This document shows, piece by piece, positions 13,010-24,940 of a stretch of DNA of 64,000 nt. Below the pieces are notes generated by a model. The model did no database searches, was not told the DNA's origin, and was given only the letters and a program-made list of their open reading frames with translations. Every line of letters begins with the position of its first letter. Within the stretch, counting starts at the first letter, position 1. The translations under genes and the position numbers were made by a program. Origin of the DNA: Theropithecus gelada (taxonomy: Eukaryota > Chordata > Mammalia > Primates > Cercopithecidae). The stretch covers positions 53,477,801 to 53,541,800 of the forward strand of contig NC_037669.1 of the NCBI RefSeq assembly GCF_003255815.1. The letters are read 5' to 3'.

Positions 13010-13325
13010 GCCAGGTGCGGTGGCTCATGCCTATAATCCCAGCACTTTGGGAGGCCGAGGCGGGTGGATCACGAGGTCAGGAGGCCAGGACCACCCTGGC
13101 TAACACGGTGAAACCCCGTCTCTACTAAAAATACAAAAAATTAGCCGGGCGTGGTGGCGGGCGCCTGTAGTCCCCGCTATTCGGGAGGTTGAGGCAGGAG
13201 AATGGTGTGAACCCGGGAGGCGGAGCTTGCAGCGAGCAGAGATCGCACCACTGCACTCCAGTCTGGGCAACAGAGCAAGGATCCATCTAAAACAAACACA
13301 CAAGCAAACAAAACAAAAACAAAAA
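13010..13325 (+). mobile_element. AluY SINE
   Basis: It is a full-length, little-diverged element with a mixed AAAC-type tail. It retains the common GAGATCGCACCACTGC right arm instead of the monkey signature. Confidence 0.93.
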
Positions 13326-13469
13326 GAATCTGTCTTTAGGGGAAACTAGACACATAGGCCACTAGTTTCCATAAACCAGTCTGACAATGTTAAAAATTAT
13401 CACACTCTAATTTTTCAGTGTGTGTTTTAGTTTTTTGTCTGTTTGCTTTAGGAGAGCAGGGGAGTTTTT

Positions 13470-13708
13470 TTCTGTTTGTTTGTTTTTGAGACAGAGTCTC
13501 GCTCTGTCGTCCAGGCTGGAGTGCAATGGCGTGATCTCAGCTCACTGCAACCTCCGTCATGTGCCACCATGCCCAGCTAATTTTTGTATTTTTAGTAGGG
13601 TTTCATTATGTTGGCCAGGCTGGTCTCGAACTTCTGACCCCAGGTGATCCACCTGCTTTGGCCTCTCAAAGTGCTAGGATTATAGGAGTGAGCCACCGTG
13701 TCCACTAT
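13470..13708 (-). mobile_element. Alu SINE with internal deletion
   Basis: This reverse-orientation Alu has a deletion joining 'gcaacctccg' to 'tcatgtgccacc'. It is flanked by a perfect 16-bp duplication, GAGCAGGGGAGTTTTT, at 13454-13469 and 13709-13724. Confidence 0.94.
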
Positions 13709-13759
13709 GAGCAGGGGAGTTTTTAATGGTTCAGGGAAAGGATGCTAAAAGCAGAGGTA

Positions 13760-14015
13760 ATGTAATGCAGTCAGGTATCTGGTCCTTCAGTCAGATAAAC
13801 CCGAGTGTGGATTCCACCTCCACCTCCCATTGGCTGAGAAGCCTAAGGCAGGTTAGGGCGGGTTCCTTCACCCCCCTGCACCTGGATTTACTCAGGTGTA
13901 AGATAAAGACAGGTATACCTACTCCAGAACTTGCTGGGAGGGCTAAATGTTTGTGACGTGCTTATTACAGTGCCTGGCATACAGCAAGCAGTCAATAAAC
14001 GGTAGCTGCTGGTAG
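13760..14015 (+). mobile_element. MIR SINE
   Basis: It shows the MIR pattern: a central core about history of symptoms-like 'ttggctgagaagc', then 'ttactcaggtgtaagat' and an end 'cagtgcctggcatacagcaag..caataaacg'. It is ancient and diverged. Confidence 0.75.
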
Positions 14016-15555
14016 TTTTTCTTGTCGCTGCCCCATATTAGCCAACAATGCCTGACTAATGTGGTTCCTATTCCCCATGCTCACTATGAAAATTTCCTCT
14101 GCCTAAAACACACCTCATTTAAAGCCTACCTCCCTCAAAAGAGCGCTGCAATCACAACAGAGGCTTAATTAAAAGGAAATGGTCAGTCTCCCACTACAGG
14201 TCATCAAGAAGTCCAAAAGAACAAGTTCTAAAGGGCAGCGAGCACTCAGTGTCCGATTTCTCTGAGCCCATGTGGGGCCATTCACTTAGCAGAAGTGCCA
14301 GAATAACTGCAATTTGGCCCTGAAGTGCCTTCTCTGGGCCAAAATGGAACACATAGAGCAGGCTTCTATTCTCATTTTCCCAGCTGCGGGGCTGCAAGCT
14401 CTGGCAGTCATTAAAATAAGCACCAAACCACATGACCAAGCCCCGCTGACAAACAGCATATGTTCTTAGCTGCTGATGTGTAAAAAGGAGGTGGAAATCA
14501 CCAGATGTGGGGAGGGGGCTGCTTTGGCATATGGAGCCAATGTACATTTTACAGACAAATGATGCTTCTGCAACCTCATGAGTTTCGGAAACAATCTGCA
14601 AGGCTGTTAAAGAGGGAGGTTTAAAGCCTTCTCTTCCAAAAGAAGGAAAAAAGTTCTAAACTTAGAAGAAAGAGTAGGCTCTACCGGAAGATGAGAACTC
14701 AGGACTCCTACAGGGAAACCAGCTGGGTATGGAAACCTCACTTCCTTTTAAAAGTTGCATTAGAGTCAAGATGTCCCTGAGCCAAACTAACATCTCCACA
14801 AGACATCAAGTCATCAAGCCAGACAAATGGGTCTGTGATTGTGCTTTCAGGTGATTTCTGTGGTAACAGGTGATCACACTGGCAGTTAGGAAAATTGCTA
14901 TGATGGGTGAGTTGTCCTCCTCACCTCCAAGCCACCTCTGAATCAACAGGATTTCTTCTTCAGTGGGTCAACCAGGGAACAAGCAGTCACATCCACAGTC
15001 TTCAAACTCTATCTGTCCTTCTCATTGGTTACTTCCAGGAGCTGTTTTTCTTTTATTTTGGTTTCCTTCTGCTATAATATCCTTCACCTTCACATGCAAT
15101 CTGGTGTCCATCAGCCTGAGTTTTTGAGAATGGATGCACTGGATACCAGCATTATGGGGTCTGAGAAGCCTACATGGGAGGGATAGTGACAGCTGAGAAA
15201 ATGTGGGAAAGAGGAGAGAGGAAGTAATACTGCCAGGAAGATGGAGGGCAGTGTGTCTCCTTCTGAGTCCTTTTGTTACCTCCACTGATCAACAGTGTTG
15301 CCCATTCCTCTGTTCATCTGAGAGACAGTCACCTGGATTCGTCTGAATCACTGTGGAGCCCTATGCCAACCAACAACTAAAATCTAAGATGGTTTCCTAA
15401 AAGCTGGCTGAGTTATGAAGGCTTGCTTCTAAAAAACAACATCTCTGTGGTTTTCATTTCTGGTGATCTTTAAAGAATCCTAAGAAATGAGAGAGGTACT
15501 GAAAAACTGGCTCGAACAAAGGCCTGATTTCAGATTTTCAAAATGTTTGATTTTT
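14016..15555. other. ATG7 intron 1 unique-looking stretch
   Basis: This is the longest stretch in the low-coordinate half with no Alu. It has an open frame of 135 codons on the minus strand (14601-14194), but it has no recognisable domain, no splice-site frame I can support and no start context worth noting. I treat it as noncoding. Confidence 0.4.
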
Positions 15556-15556
15556 C

Positions 15557-15867
15557 TTTTTTTCTTTTCTTTCTTTTTTTTTTTTTCGAGACAGAGTTTC
15601 ACTCTTGTTGCCCAGGTTGGAGTGCAATGGCATCTCAGCTCACTGCAACCTCCACCTCCCACGTTCAAGCGATTCTCCTGCCTCAGCCTCCCGAGTAGCT
15701 GGGATTACAGGCGCCCGTCACTACGCCCAGCTAATTTTTTATATTTTTAGTAGAGATAGGGTTTCACTATATTGGCCAGGCTGGTTTCAAATTCCTGACC
15801 TCAGGCGATCCACCTGCCTCAGCCTCCCAAAGTACTGGGATTACAGGTGTGAGCCACCGTGCCAGCC
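15557..15867 (-). mobile_element. Alu SINE, full length
   Basis: This is a reverse-orientation Alu beginning with a T-rich tail and ending 'caccgtgccagcc'. Copies of TGATTTTTC lie at both ends. Confidence 0.94.
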
Positions 15868-16855
15868 TGATTTTTCAAAGATAAGAATAAAGATGGGTTC
15901 TAAAGACCACTGGATGGAAGTTTTGCTCCCAGGATAGGCCCATATGGGCCACTCTAGTCCACTTAGCGCCTTTGTACAATCAGAAAATTACACTCGTTTC
16001 AAGATTTTACTTCCTTTAGAGAAATGTTGTAATATACTGATTAGGTTAGCTCAAGACATAGTAGCCTTCTCTGCCACTGTCATTACAAAAGTGCACCCAC
16101 AATACCTACGATATAAATGGAACGCCCTTTGATGTGGCCTCTTGTGCAGTGCACAGCCTACATAACTGTATGAGGCAGCCCTAAGTCATCACAAGAGGCC
16201 AATATGGTTTCTCTAAGAAAAAGTCATGACAGAGTAACTGCATTCCTACCTTGATCAGGGAAGAATCATAGACACAGGACACACAGGTCTCAGAAATGTC
16301 TCTTACAAGGTTGCTCTAGAAATCCTGGTAGACAAGATGAAGATACAGGAATTGAATCCTGACATAATTAGAGGGATTAAGAACTAGTAAAACAATCTTA
16401 TTCAAAGGATCTTGGTTACTGAATTAATTAATGTTAATTAGAAAGGAGCTAATAGCAGCAGGTCTTTGGCTTGGTCTCTGGGCCTGTCCAATTTATTTTA
16501 TTTATTCACATGAATGAATATTTATCAACATTTACTAAGTATTTCATGTGCACTGAACCCTATGCTGGGGCTAAAAGCAGGGGGAATAGGCAAATAAATA
16601 AATATAGTCAATATTCTTATTGCCATATTTTATCAATAGCTTGGATAATGATGTAGATTTGCTTATCAGTTTCATACACATCATGACACAAGAAGAAACA
16701 GGCAATACAAGTGACTAAAATTCAGGATAAAAAAAGATTCCGACCATCTGGAATGGCAGGCCTATTTTAACAAGATTTGAAATTTTATAGCGGTAAATCT
16801 AGGGCTTTAAATCTAAGTTCAAGAAAACAATTGGACAAGGCAGATGGTCTACTAG
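15868..16855. other. Intron sequence, nothing assigned
   Basis: AT-rich ATG7 intron 1 sequence without recognised gene or repeat. Confidence 0.4.
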
Positions 16856-16859
16856 ACCG

Positions 16860-17075
16860 GAAAGAGCATAGGTTCATAAGCCAGAGAGACCTGAGTTCAC
16901 ATTCTGTCTCTGCTACTTTCTAGCCACACCACCTTGGACACGTCATTCAACTTCTCCGAGTCTGTTTCCTCTTCTGTTAGACAGGGATACGATACCACCT
17001 ACTGTGCAGAATTATTGTGAGGATTCAACTAGAAAATGCATACATCTGGCCCATAGGAGGCACTCAAAAAGCAGG
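16860..17075 (+). mobile_element. MIR SINE
   Basis: It has the 'gagacctgagttcac..ctgctactttctagc', 'gagtctgtttcctcttctg' and 'ggattcaactagaaaatgc' blocks in MIR order. Confidence 0.8.
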
Positions 17076-17103
17076 ACTAACATCATATTGTTTACCAATA
17101 ACA

Positions 17104-17320
17104 TGCCTGGCCAACATGGCGAAACCCTGTCTCTACTAAAAACAAAAAAGGGCCAGGCATGGTGGCAGGTGCCTATAATCCCAGCTACTTGGAAGGCAGA
17201 AGGTTGAGAATTGCTTGAACCCAGGAGGCGGAGGTTGCAGTGAGCTGAGATCGCACTACTGCACTCCAGCCTGGGTGATAGAGCAAGACTCTGTCTCAAA
17301 AGAAAAGAAAAGAAAAGAAA
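17104..17320 (+). mobile_element. Alu SINE, 5'-truncated
   Basis: It begins inside the left arm at 'gcctggccaacatggcg' and ends with an (AAAAG)n tail. Confidence 0.92.
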
Positions 17321-17611
17321 TTGGGGTTTCCATTATAGTTATTTCTTCAATAAACAGTTACGTTATATACTTGTCCCTGTGCTACATTTCAGGGTTCAAT
17401 GGCCAAAAAAACTACGGTCCCCACCTTTAAAGAGCTAACAATTTTGAAGCCAAAACAGACGGCAAAACAGAAGAGGAATCAGAGTATAGCAATTTGGAGG
17501 TAAAACAAATACAGTGTAGCCTGGTGTTGGTATAAAATGTTACAGGAGGAAGGACATCTAAATTAGACTGATGAGGCAACAGTGTTTCCTATAGAAACCC
17601 TTAAGCTAAGG

Positions 17612-17949
17612 TGTGTTTGTTTGTTTGTTTGTTTGTTTGTTTGTTTGTTTGTTTTTGAGATGGAGTCTTGAGACACAGTCTTGCTCTGTCACCCAGGCTA
17701 GAGTGCGGTGGCGCAATTTCGGCTCACTGCAACCTCCGCCTCCTGGGTTGAAGCGTTTCTCCTGCCTTAGCCTCCTGAGGAGCTGGGGTTACAGGCACCC
17801 ACCAACATGCCTGGCTAATTTTCGTATTTTTAGTAGAGATGGGGTTTCACTATGTTGGTCAAGCTGGTCTCGAACTCCTGACCTTGTGATCCGGCCACTT
17901 CAGCCTCCCAAAGTGCTGGGATTACCGGTGGGAGCCACCACACCTGGCC
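17612..17949 (-). mobile_element. Alu SINE with (GTTT)n tail
   Basis: This is a reverse-orientation Alu whose tail has become a GTTT microsatellite (about 17615-17655). The flanks are AAGCTAAGG and AAGCCAAGG, and it inserted inside a small tandem repeat described in the findings. Confidence 0.93.
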
Positions 17950-18007
17950 AAGCCAAGGTTTTAAGAATGTCCTATAGAAACCCTTAAGCCAAGGTGTTAA
18001 GAACATC

Positions 18008-18150
18008 CAAGTAGATTCTCAACAGGGGCCCTATTGGCATGTTGGATGGGACAATTCTTTTTTGTTTAGAGCTATTCCTGCACATTGCAGAATGTTGAGC
18101 ATCTCTGGCTCTCTCTCTCAATAAATGCAGTAATGCCCTCTGGTCAATGT
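18008..18150. mobile_element. hAT-type nonautonomous DNA transposon fragment
   Basis: The text 'tctcaacaggggccctattgg' (partly quoted) through 'tgcacattgcagaatgttgagc' follows the pattern of a common MER-type hAT element. It is diverged, and I am unsure of the subfamily. Confidence 0.5.
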
Positions 18151-18399
18151 CACAAAACAAAGCAAAATAAAACAGCTCCACAAACTTCCAAACTCGCTGT
18201 TGATGGTTGGGAAAGGGGCGGGGGGGGGGGGGTTAGATGGCAGCACTAGCCCCATGCAAGGACCCCTGGATTAGGAGGCTAGAGGCAGGAACTGGGGACT
18301 CTCCAGGCAAAGGAAGGACGCTGACTCAGCTCCACATCAACTACAGAAACACCCCATGGCCTCTGCATAAGCTTAGAATTTTCTTGGCCACCTCCACAT

Positions 18400-18842
18400 A
18401 TCCATCATCTAGTGATTTTCTTTGCTCACTTTTCAAATCACAGCTCAATCATCACTTCTGAGGGAAGCCTTCCCTGACTCCCTCAGCTTCTGATTAGGTT
18501 GATCCTCCTGTATTCTAGTTCTCAAAAAGCACCAACTACCTCACCTTCATAGCACGTACGCAGTTATCCTCCTCGGTAGAATAAAAATTCTATGAGAAAG
18601 GAAAAATGTCAGCTTCCTATTTTCCCACATTCATCAATGTTTTTCTAGCACCTGACTTAGCACCTCATAGGTGCCCAATAAATACCTGATGACTGAAACA
18701 ATGAATAAATGAAAATTCTATGAGAAAGGAACCGTGTCAGCTTCTGATTTTCCCCTATTCATCGTTGTTTTTCTAACACCAGTCTTAGCACCTCATAGGT
18801 GCCCAATAAATACTTGTTGATGACTGAAACAATAAATGAATG
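18400..18842 (+). mobile_element. L2 LINE 3' end, with its end duplicated in tandem
   Basis: It has the L2 signature: 'gaagccttccctgactccc', then 'tcataggtgcccaataaat', the classic L2 tail. The tail portion occurs twice (18584-18711 and 18712-18842). Confidence 0.8.
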
Positions 18843-18874
18843 AACCAGGATGGTATGTTTGAGAAAATACAAAC

Positions 18875-20004
18875 GAGTTCTGTTGCAGGAAGTCAGGGAC
18901 CCCGAACCGAGGGACCAGCTGGAGCAGTGGCAGAGGAACATAAATTGTGAAGATTTCATTTTAATATGGGCATATATCAGTTCCCAAATAATACTTTTAT
19001 AATTTCTTACACCTGCCTTTACTTCAATCTCTGAACATAAATTGTGAAGATTTCATTTTAATATGGACATTTATCAGTTTCAAAAATTAATACTTTTATA
19101 ATTTCTTATGCCTGTATTTACTTTAATCTCTTAATCCTGTTACCTTCATAAACTGAGAATGTACATCACCTCAGGACCACTATTGTGTTAACTGTACAAA
19201 CTTATTGTAAAACATGTGTGTTTAAACAATATGAAATCAGTGCACCTTGAAAAAGAACAGAATAAGAGTGATTTTCATGGAACAAGGGAAGACAACCATA
19301 AGGTCTCACTGCCTGCAGGGTCAGGCAGAATACAGCCATATTTTTCCTCTTGCAGAGAGCCTATAAATGGACGTGCAAGTAGGGAAGATATTACTAAGTT
19401 CTTTTCCTAGCAAGAAATATTAATAATTAAGACCCTGGGAAAGGAAAGCATTCCTGGAGGGAGGTCTATAAATGGCGACTCTGGAAGTGTCTGTCTCATG
19501 AGGTTGAGATAAGGACTGAAATATGCCCTGGTCTCCTGCAGTACCCTCAGGCTTACTAGGATTGGGAAACCCTGCCCTGGTAAATTTGAGGTCAGACTGG
19601 TTCTCTGCTCTCGAACCCTGCTTTCTGTTGTTTAAGATGTTTATCAAGATAATATGTGCACCGCTGAACAAAGACCCTTATCAGGAGTTTCTGATTTTGT
19701 CCTTGACCTGTTTCCTCAGAAGCATGTGATCTTTGTTCTCCTTTTTGCCCTCTGAAGCATGTGATCTTTGTGACCTACTCCCTATTCGTATAGCCCCTCC
19801 CCTTTTGAAGTCCTTAATAAAAACCTGCTGATTTTGCAGCTCAGGTGGGCATCACAGTCCTACCGATATGTGATGTCACCCCCAGAGGCCCAGCTGTAAA
19901 ATTCCTCTCTTTGTACTCTTTCTATTTCTCAGCCGGCTGACACTTACAGAAAATAGAAAGAACCTACGGTGAAATATTGGGGGCAGGTTCCCCCAATAGA
20001 GTTC
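18875..20004 (+). mobile_element. Solo LTR of a class II (HERV-K-like) endogenous retrovirus with 6-bp target duplication
   Basis: The LTR spans 18881-19998 (about 1.1 kb) and is flanked by a perfect 6-bp direct repeat, GAGTTC, at 18875-18880 and 19999-20004. A 6-bp duplication is typical of betaretrovirus-like elements. It begins TGTTGCAGGAAG, has TATAAA-like boxes at about 19361 and 19466, and has a polyadenylation signal, AATAAA, near 19816. No internal gag, pol or env sequence follows it, so it is a solo LTR formed by LTR-LTR recombination. It holds an internal 97-bp tandem duplication. It lies in ATG7 intron 1, antisense to ATG7. I recognise the sequence type but not the exact family name. 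Confidence 0.88.
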
Positions 20005-21745
20005 TATATGGCAGCAAGCAGAGGCACATGGGGCAGAGTAGATGGACCATGCCATAAAAGCAGGCAAAGGCCATATCATGAAAAGCCTTATGTGAAAAGC
20101 TATGCATTTGTGTTTCTGCATAGATCTCTATCGTAGTAAAGGCAATCCATAGCAGTGAGGACTGGACTCCTGAGGCAGGGCAACCAGCTGGGAGGCTGTG
20201 CAGAAAGACAGGTGGGAAGGGAGGGGGGCCTGAACTGAGGGAGCAAGGGAGGAAATGGAGGCGATGTGTGTCAGGAGATAGCAACAAAGTCAAATCTATA
20301 GAACTCTGATGAATGCCTGGGCTTGAAAGATGGAAAGGAGGGATAGTACCAGAGGAAGAGTCTGAGATGACTCTCAGGGTTCTGTTTTGGATGACTAAAT
20401 GGAAGGAGGGGAACTGGCAAGATTTAAGAACAGAGAAAGAACGGCAGGTTCAAAGGGAAGATGAGGAGCTTAGTTTTAGACTTGTTTGAGTTTGAGGGTA
20501 GCACTCAGGAGAGATCTGGGCTCATGATACAGAACAGGGGTCACGAGCATATAAACAAGTTTGAAGCTGGGGTTGAGAAGAACATAGTAGAGGGCAGAGT
20601 CTTGGCAAAAAATGGCATGTGAGGGACAAAGGGGAAGAAAAGAGCCCACAATGGAAACTGAGGGACAAATGGCCAGAGAGATAATACAAAGTAGGACTGG
20701 GTTTTCATAAGTGAGGGGCAAGGTCAGCAATGTCAGATGTGCCAAGAAAAATAAGGAAGGAAAAGTGGTCAGATATTCTGGCTATGTTGAGGTCTGATGA
20801 CTTTGGGGAGTGGTGGGACGAGAGCAAGATTGTAGCCATGACTTAGGGAAGTAGAGGTAGCAACTCTAGATAACTCTTCCAAGAAAGGTGGCTGGGTAAA
20901 AGAGGCGTGACAGGGTGCAGCATAGGTTAATCGGAGGGTTTTTGTTTTTTCCAAAACGAGAGTAAACAGAGAATATTTAAATGAGAAGGGTTGATGAAAC
21001 AGGAAAGAAAATGAACAAATGATGGAACCCAGTCCTTGAGGCAAAGGAGGAGATAGGATCTCAAGCACAAATAGAGGACTCAGTCTTAAACACCATCTCT
21101 TTCACAGAATTAAAGGTAAAAAGATAGGGTCAGCTAAAGATCAGCTGGCAAAGGATAGAAGAGGAAGTTGAGACGCCTTAATTGATGGCTGCAACTTAGT
21201 GGAGCAAAAGTCAAGGTAGGAGGTTGAGGAGAGGAATGAATATGTGGAAGAGGAGTGAATATGTGGAAGACATAAAGGGAAACAGGCAAGTGACCTGCCT
21301 GAGGATATGGGGAGGGCTGAGCCATGCTGAGGGCCTATTTGGTGGCACACTAGTGTAATAGTGTCAAAAGCACAATGTGTCTACTATGGAGCTGGCAGGG
21401 CTTTAGGTTACCACCAGAAAAGTGCAGTCTTGCTCTGCATGGTTAGAGTCCTCAAGGAAAGAGAACTCCCTTTCTGTACCACACACTCAAACAGAGGCTG
21501 ACAAACCGGAGCAAGTTCAAGGATGGTAACTGGGGTGAAGGTGTGAGGAAATCCCAAAAGTGATCATTCTGAAGCTGGTCTGAGACAGAGTGAATAGGCT
21601 GTTCCTTAGTCTGCCAAGATCATGGAAATACATATTGATTACCAATTAACAGAGCAGCACCTCCAGTATTTATTCTCCCTTGATTATACAATCAGGCCTT
21701 AATTGCACTGGAGAAGGGTGGGGAGATCAGGAGACAGAAAGAGGA
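20005..21745. other. ATG7 intron 1, purine-rich sequence, unassigned
   Basis: This is G/A-rich on the plus strand. Its style ('aaaagccttatgtg', 'gagtctgagatgactctcagggttc' in part) suggests an ancient repeat. Open frames on the minus strand are proline- and leucine-rich consequences of base composition. No gene was seen. Confidence 0.4.
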
Positions 21746-21749
21746 GAGG

Positions 21750-22030
21750 AAGCGGTGGCTCATGCCTGTAATCCCAGCACTTTGGGAGGCCAAGGCGGGC
21801 GGATCACGAGGTCAGGAGATCGAGACCACCTGGCTAACAGTGGAACCCCGTCTCTACTAAAAAAATACAAAAAGTCAGCCAGGCATGGCGACAGGTAGTC
21901 CCAGCTACTCGGGGGGCTGAGGCAGGAGAATGGTGTGAACCTGGGAGGCGGAGCTTGCAGTGAGCCCAGATCGCGCCACTGCACTCCAGCCTGGGCAACA
22001 GAGTGAGACTCCATCTCAAAAAAAAAAAAA
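21750..22030 (+). mobile_element. AluY SINE, slightly 5'-truncated
   Basis: It begins at 'gcggtggctcatgcc' and ends in an A run. GAGGAGAGGAAG before it and AGGAGAGGAAG after it form the target duplication. Confidence 0.93.
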
Positions 22031-22519
22031 AGGAGAGGAAGACATTGGTGAACTTCATTTCCATGGGTAGAAGTGGACGACAGAGGCAAACTGACTTCCA
22101 AATAAAATCAAGAGGTCAGGGCTAATCAATCAGAGACACTAGTCAAAGAATTTTGTTACTGCTTAATTCCACACAGCAAATTCATTTCTGCCCTCCCGCC
22201 ACCAAGATACTGATTCTTGTCTCCTTCCTCTGTTTCATCCCATCAGTTACCAAAGTCCAGCAAATTCCACCTCCTTAATCTCTCAACTCCTCCCACCTCT
22301 CTCCATCTCCACTGTCACTGCCTTCATCCAGATCTTCATCCTGATATCTGGATCACTGCAACTGTACCCAACTGGTCCCCTGCTTGTCTTCTTCTGTCCA
22401 GTGTAACCACCACATTGCTGCCTGGGTAATTTAAAACACGAGAGGATGTCCCACCTGTTTTAAAATCTTCAGTGTCCTGCTCTCCACCCCCACCCCCACA
22501 TTTTAGAGTCCAAACTTCT

Positions 22520-23160
22520 AGGCCTGGCAGTATTAATGACTACTGTTTATTATTTATCATCTACCAGTGCCAAGTGAGTAATATATCACCTCATTCAGTT
22601 TTTATTTCCCCTTCACAGAGATGAGGAAACTGAAGCTTAGAAAGGAAGTGACTTGCCCAGGGTCACAAAACTAGTTCAGTGGCAATGCGAATACTGGCAC
22701 GCAGCTATCTTGGATCCCAAAGTCTATGTGCTCTTAACATGCTACTGTCCACAGGGTCCTTCACGATGTGGCCAGTGCTTACCTTTCCAGTCACCTCTCA
22801 TCCTACACCTCCACACTGCCACTCCGGTGAACCACAAGCAGGCCATGCATTCTCACCTCTAGCCCTTTGCTCATACCACTTCGAACCACTCTTCACCTGT
22901 AAAATCTTGTTCATCCTTTAGGTCTTGGCTAAAGCAGCACTTCCTCACTGAAACCTTTTTTGATGAGTCAGCCTGACTTATGAGTACCCTAAGTTATCCT
23001 CTACCAAACCTCCGTAATAGCTCCATACCATACCGTTGCTATCTCCTTGACTTAAAAAAAGGTAAACTCTTTGGGGACAGGGATGTGTATCTTACTCATT
23101 TTTGTATTCCCAGCTTGCAGTGCAGTGCCAGACACACAGCTGAAGCTCAATAAATGTTTA
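22520..23160 (+). mobile_element. MIR and L2 fragments in series
   Basis: 22540-22720 has MIR text ('gatgaggaaactgaagctta', 'cttgcccagggtcacaaaac'). 22745-23160 reads like the L2 3' region and closes with 'gaagctcaataaatgttta'. Confidence 0.7.
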
Positions 23161-24940
23161 TTCTCTATAATGAGATGCTGGCTGGGAACAGAAAAGGGAA
23201 CCTATGGTTGAATAATGGAAAGTCCAGTACTCAGCTCTTAAAGGATTTCAAAATCATGTCACATGAGGGCAGGAAGGAGCTGGCCAAGATAAACGGAAGG
23301 GGAAGGGGAGATGTTCTAAGCAGCAGAAGCAAAGGGCTATAGGTGAGACACACCTGCAAGCAGCTTAACAAGACTGGAGCAGTGTTGGGGGATGGGAGAG
23401 CAGTTCAGCAACATGAGCCATTCCAAGACTGGCCTTTTTTTTATTCAAGTGTTAGGTCATTTCCTCAGGGAAGCTATCCCTGACCAGCTAGCTTTTATGC
23501 TTCCCCCAATTACTCTCCATCCCATGACCCTGTTTCTTTTTGTAGTACGTTTCAGAATCTGAAACACCTACCAACCCTCATTGACAATGCCGCCACCGCT
23601 GGCACCACCACTATTATTAGAAGGTGCCATGAAACAGGGTTCTTTTTCATCTTATTTTACTGATAGATCACCAGTGCCCACAATAATGCCAGGCAATAAC
23701 AGGCAAATACGTGTTTCATTCATTCATCCAACAAATATGTATTGAGCATATATAAAATGCTAGGCATTGCTCTATATGCTGGGGATATAACAAAACACGA
23801 CAAAATTTGCTGTCGTCGTTAAGTTTACTATCAGCAAATACGTTAAATATGCTTAGCCTAGAGAAGAAAAAGTGAGAGGAAGACGACAAACTAGCAGCTT
23901 TCAATGACGTATAGGGCAATTAAATGCAGGGATGACTCCAAGAGCCTAAAGAAGGAACAGTGAGCTAAGACTACTGAGTAGCTGCTTTCAGCTCAACCTA
24001 AGACTCAGAACTGGGGAAGGACCAAACAGGAGCAACCAGAAGTAGAAAGCTTTCTGTCACTGAAGATATCTGGCCAGTGGGCAGAGGTGTCAGAGAAAAA
24101 AATCTAAGTAGACAATGAAAAAGGGAGCCTGGGATCCACAGGTCCCAAACTGGCAGCCACAGATATGACTGGTTACAGCTGAACAGCGTTTTGTAAAAAT
24201 TGAGTTGCCAATGTTTTTAAAAAACAGAATTACTTGCCAATTTTTTAAAAATGGCATCAGTCGCCAGTGTTTAAAAATCAGGAAATTGCACGCACGTGCA
24301 CACACACACAGTTTGGCTTTTACTTCTCCAACATCATGCACGTTAGTACTGTACTTATAAAATTCATTTCGGTAAAATTAAAAGTTTGACTCCATTTCTG
24401 ACAAATGTTCTAACACCTGCATTTACCTTACCGGATTGATTCTTATTGTGCATTATTTTTTAACCCCGTAACCAAGGAATCGAGAATCTTCTTTCTCAGA
24501 AAGTAAACTTATTTAACCTCCTCACTTAACAAATGACGGAGTATCATTCCCATTTTACAGATGAGGAAAAAGCAGCTTAAAAGAGGAAGGAACGTGCGAG
24601 AGACAGCAAAGCCAGACACAGCCAGGCTAGGAATCCAAATGTCCTATCTCCCGTGGTCCAACACTGAAGATTCTGAGCATTGCCTACCAAGAAGACAGGA
24701 GGGGCTGACTTAGGAAATTAGCACGAGCTTCCTAGTCAGAAGACCCCGGACTGAACCAGTCTGAGGGGACGCGGCTACAGACGAAGGGCGCCAGCCGTAA
24801 TCAGTGAGTCCCTGGAGGAGGAAGGACCACCCAGAAGCTGGCAGAGGAAGACCCTGAGACCTGCTGTGACCCTCGCCCTCCCTGGAGAGCTCGCCCCTTG
24901 ACTCCAGGCTTCCAAAACCGGCCCAGCAAGCCCCCACTAC
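23161..24940. other. ATG7 intron 1 proximal to the promoter
   Basis: Old L2/MIR-like blocks at about 23440-23760 ('catccaacaaatatgtattg' in part) precede sequence I cannot assign. The GC content rises from about 24700 toward the promoter. I see no second exon. Confidence 0.45.

Noticed and set aside
14194..14601. 135-codon open frame on the minus strand in ATG7 intron 1
   Set aside because: No recognisable domain, no splice-site support and no repeat origin. Length alone is not enough.
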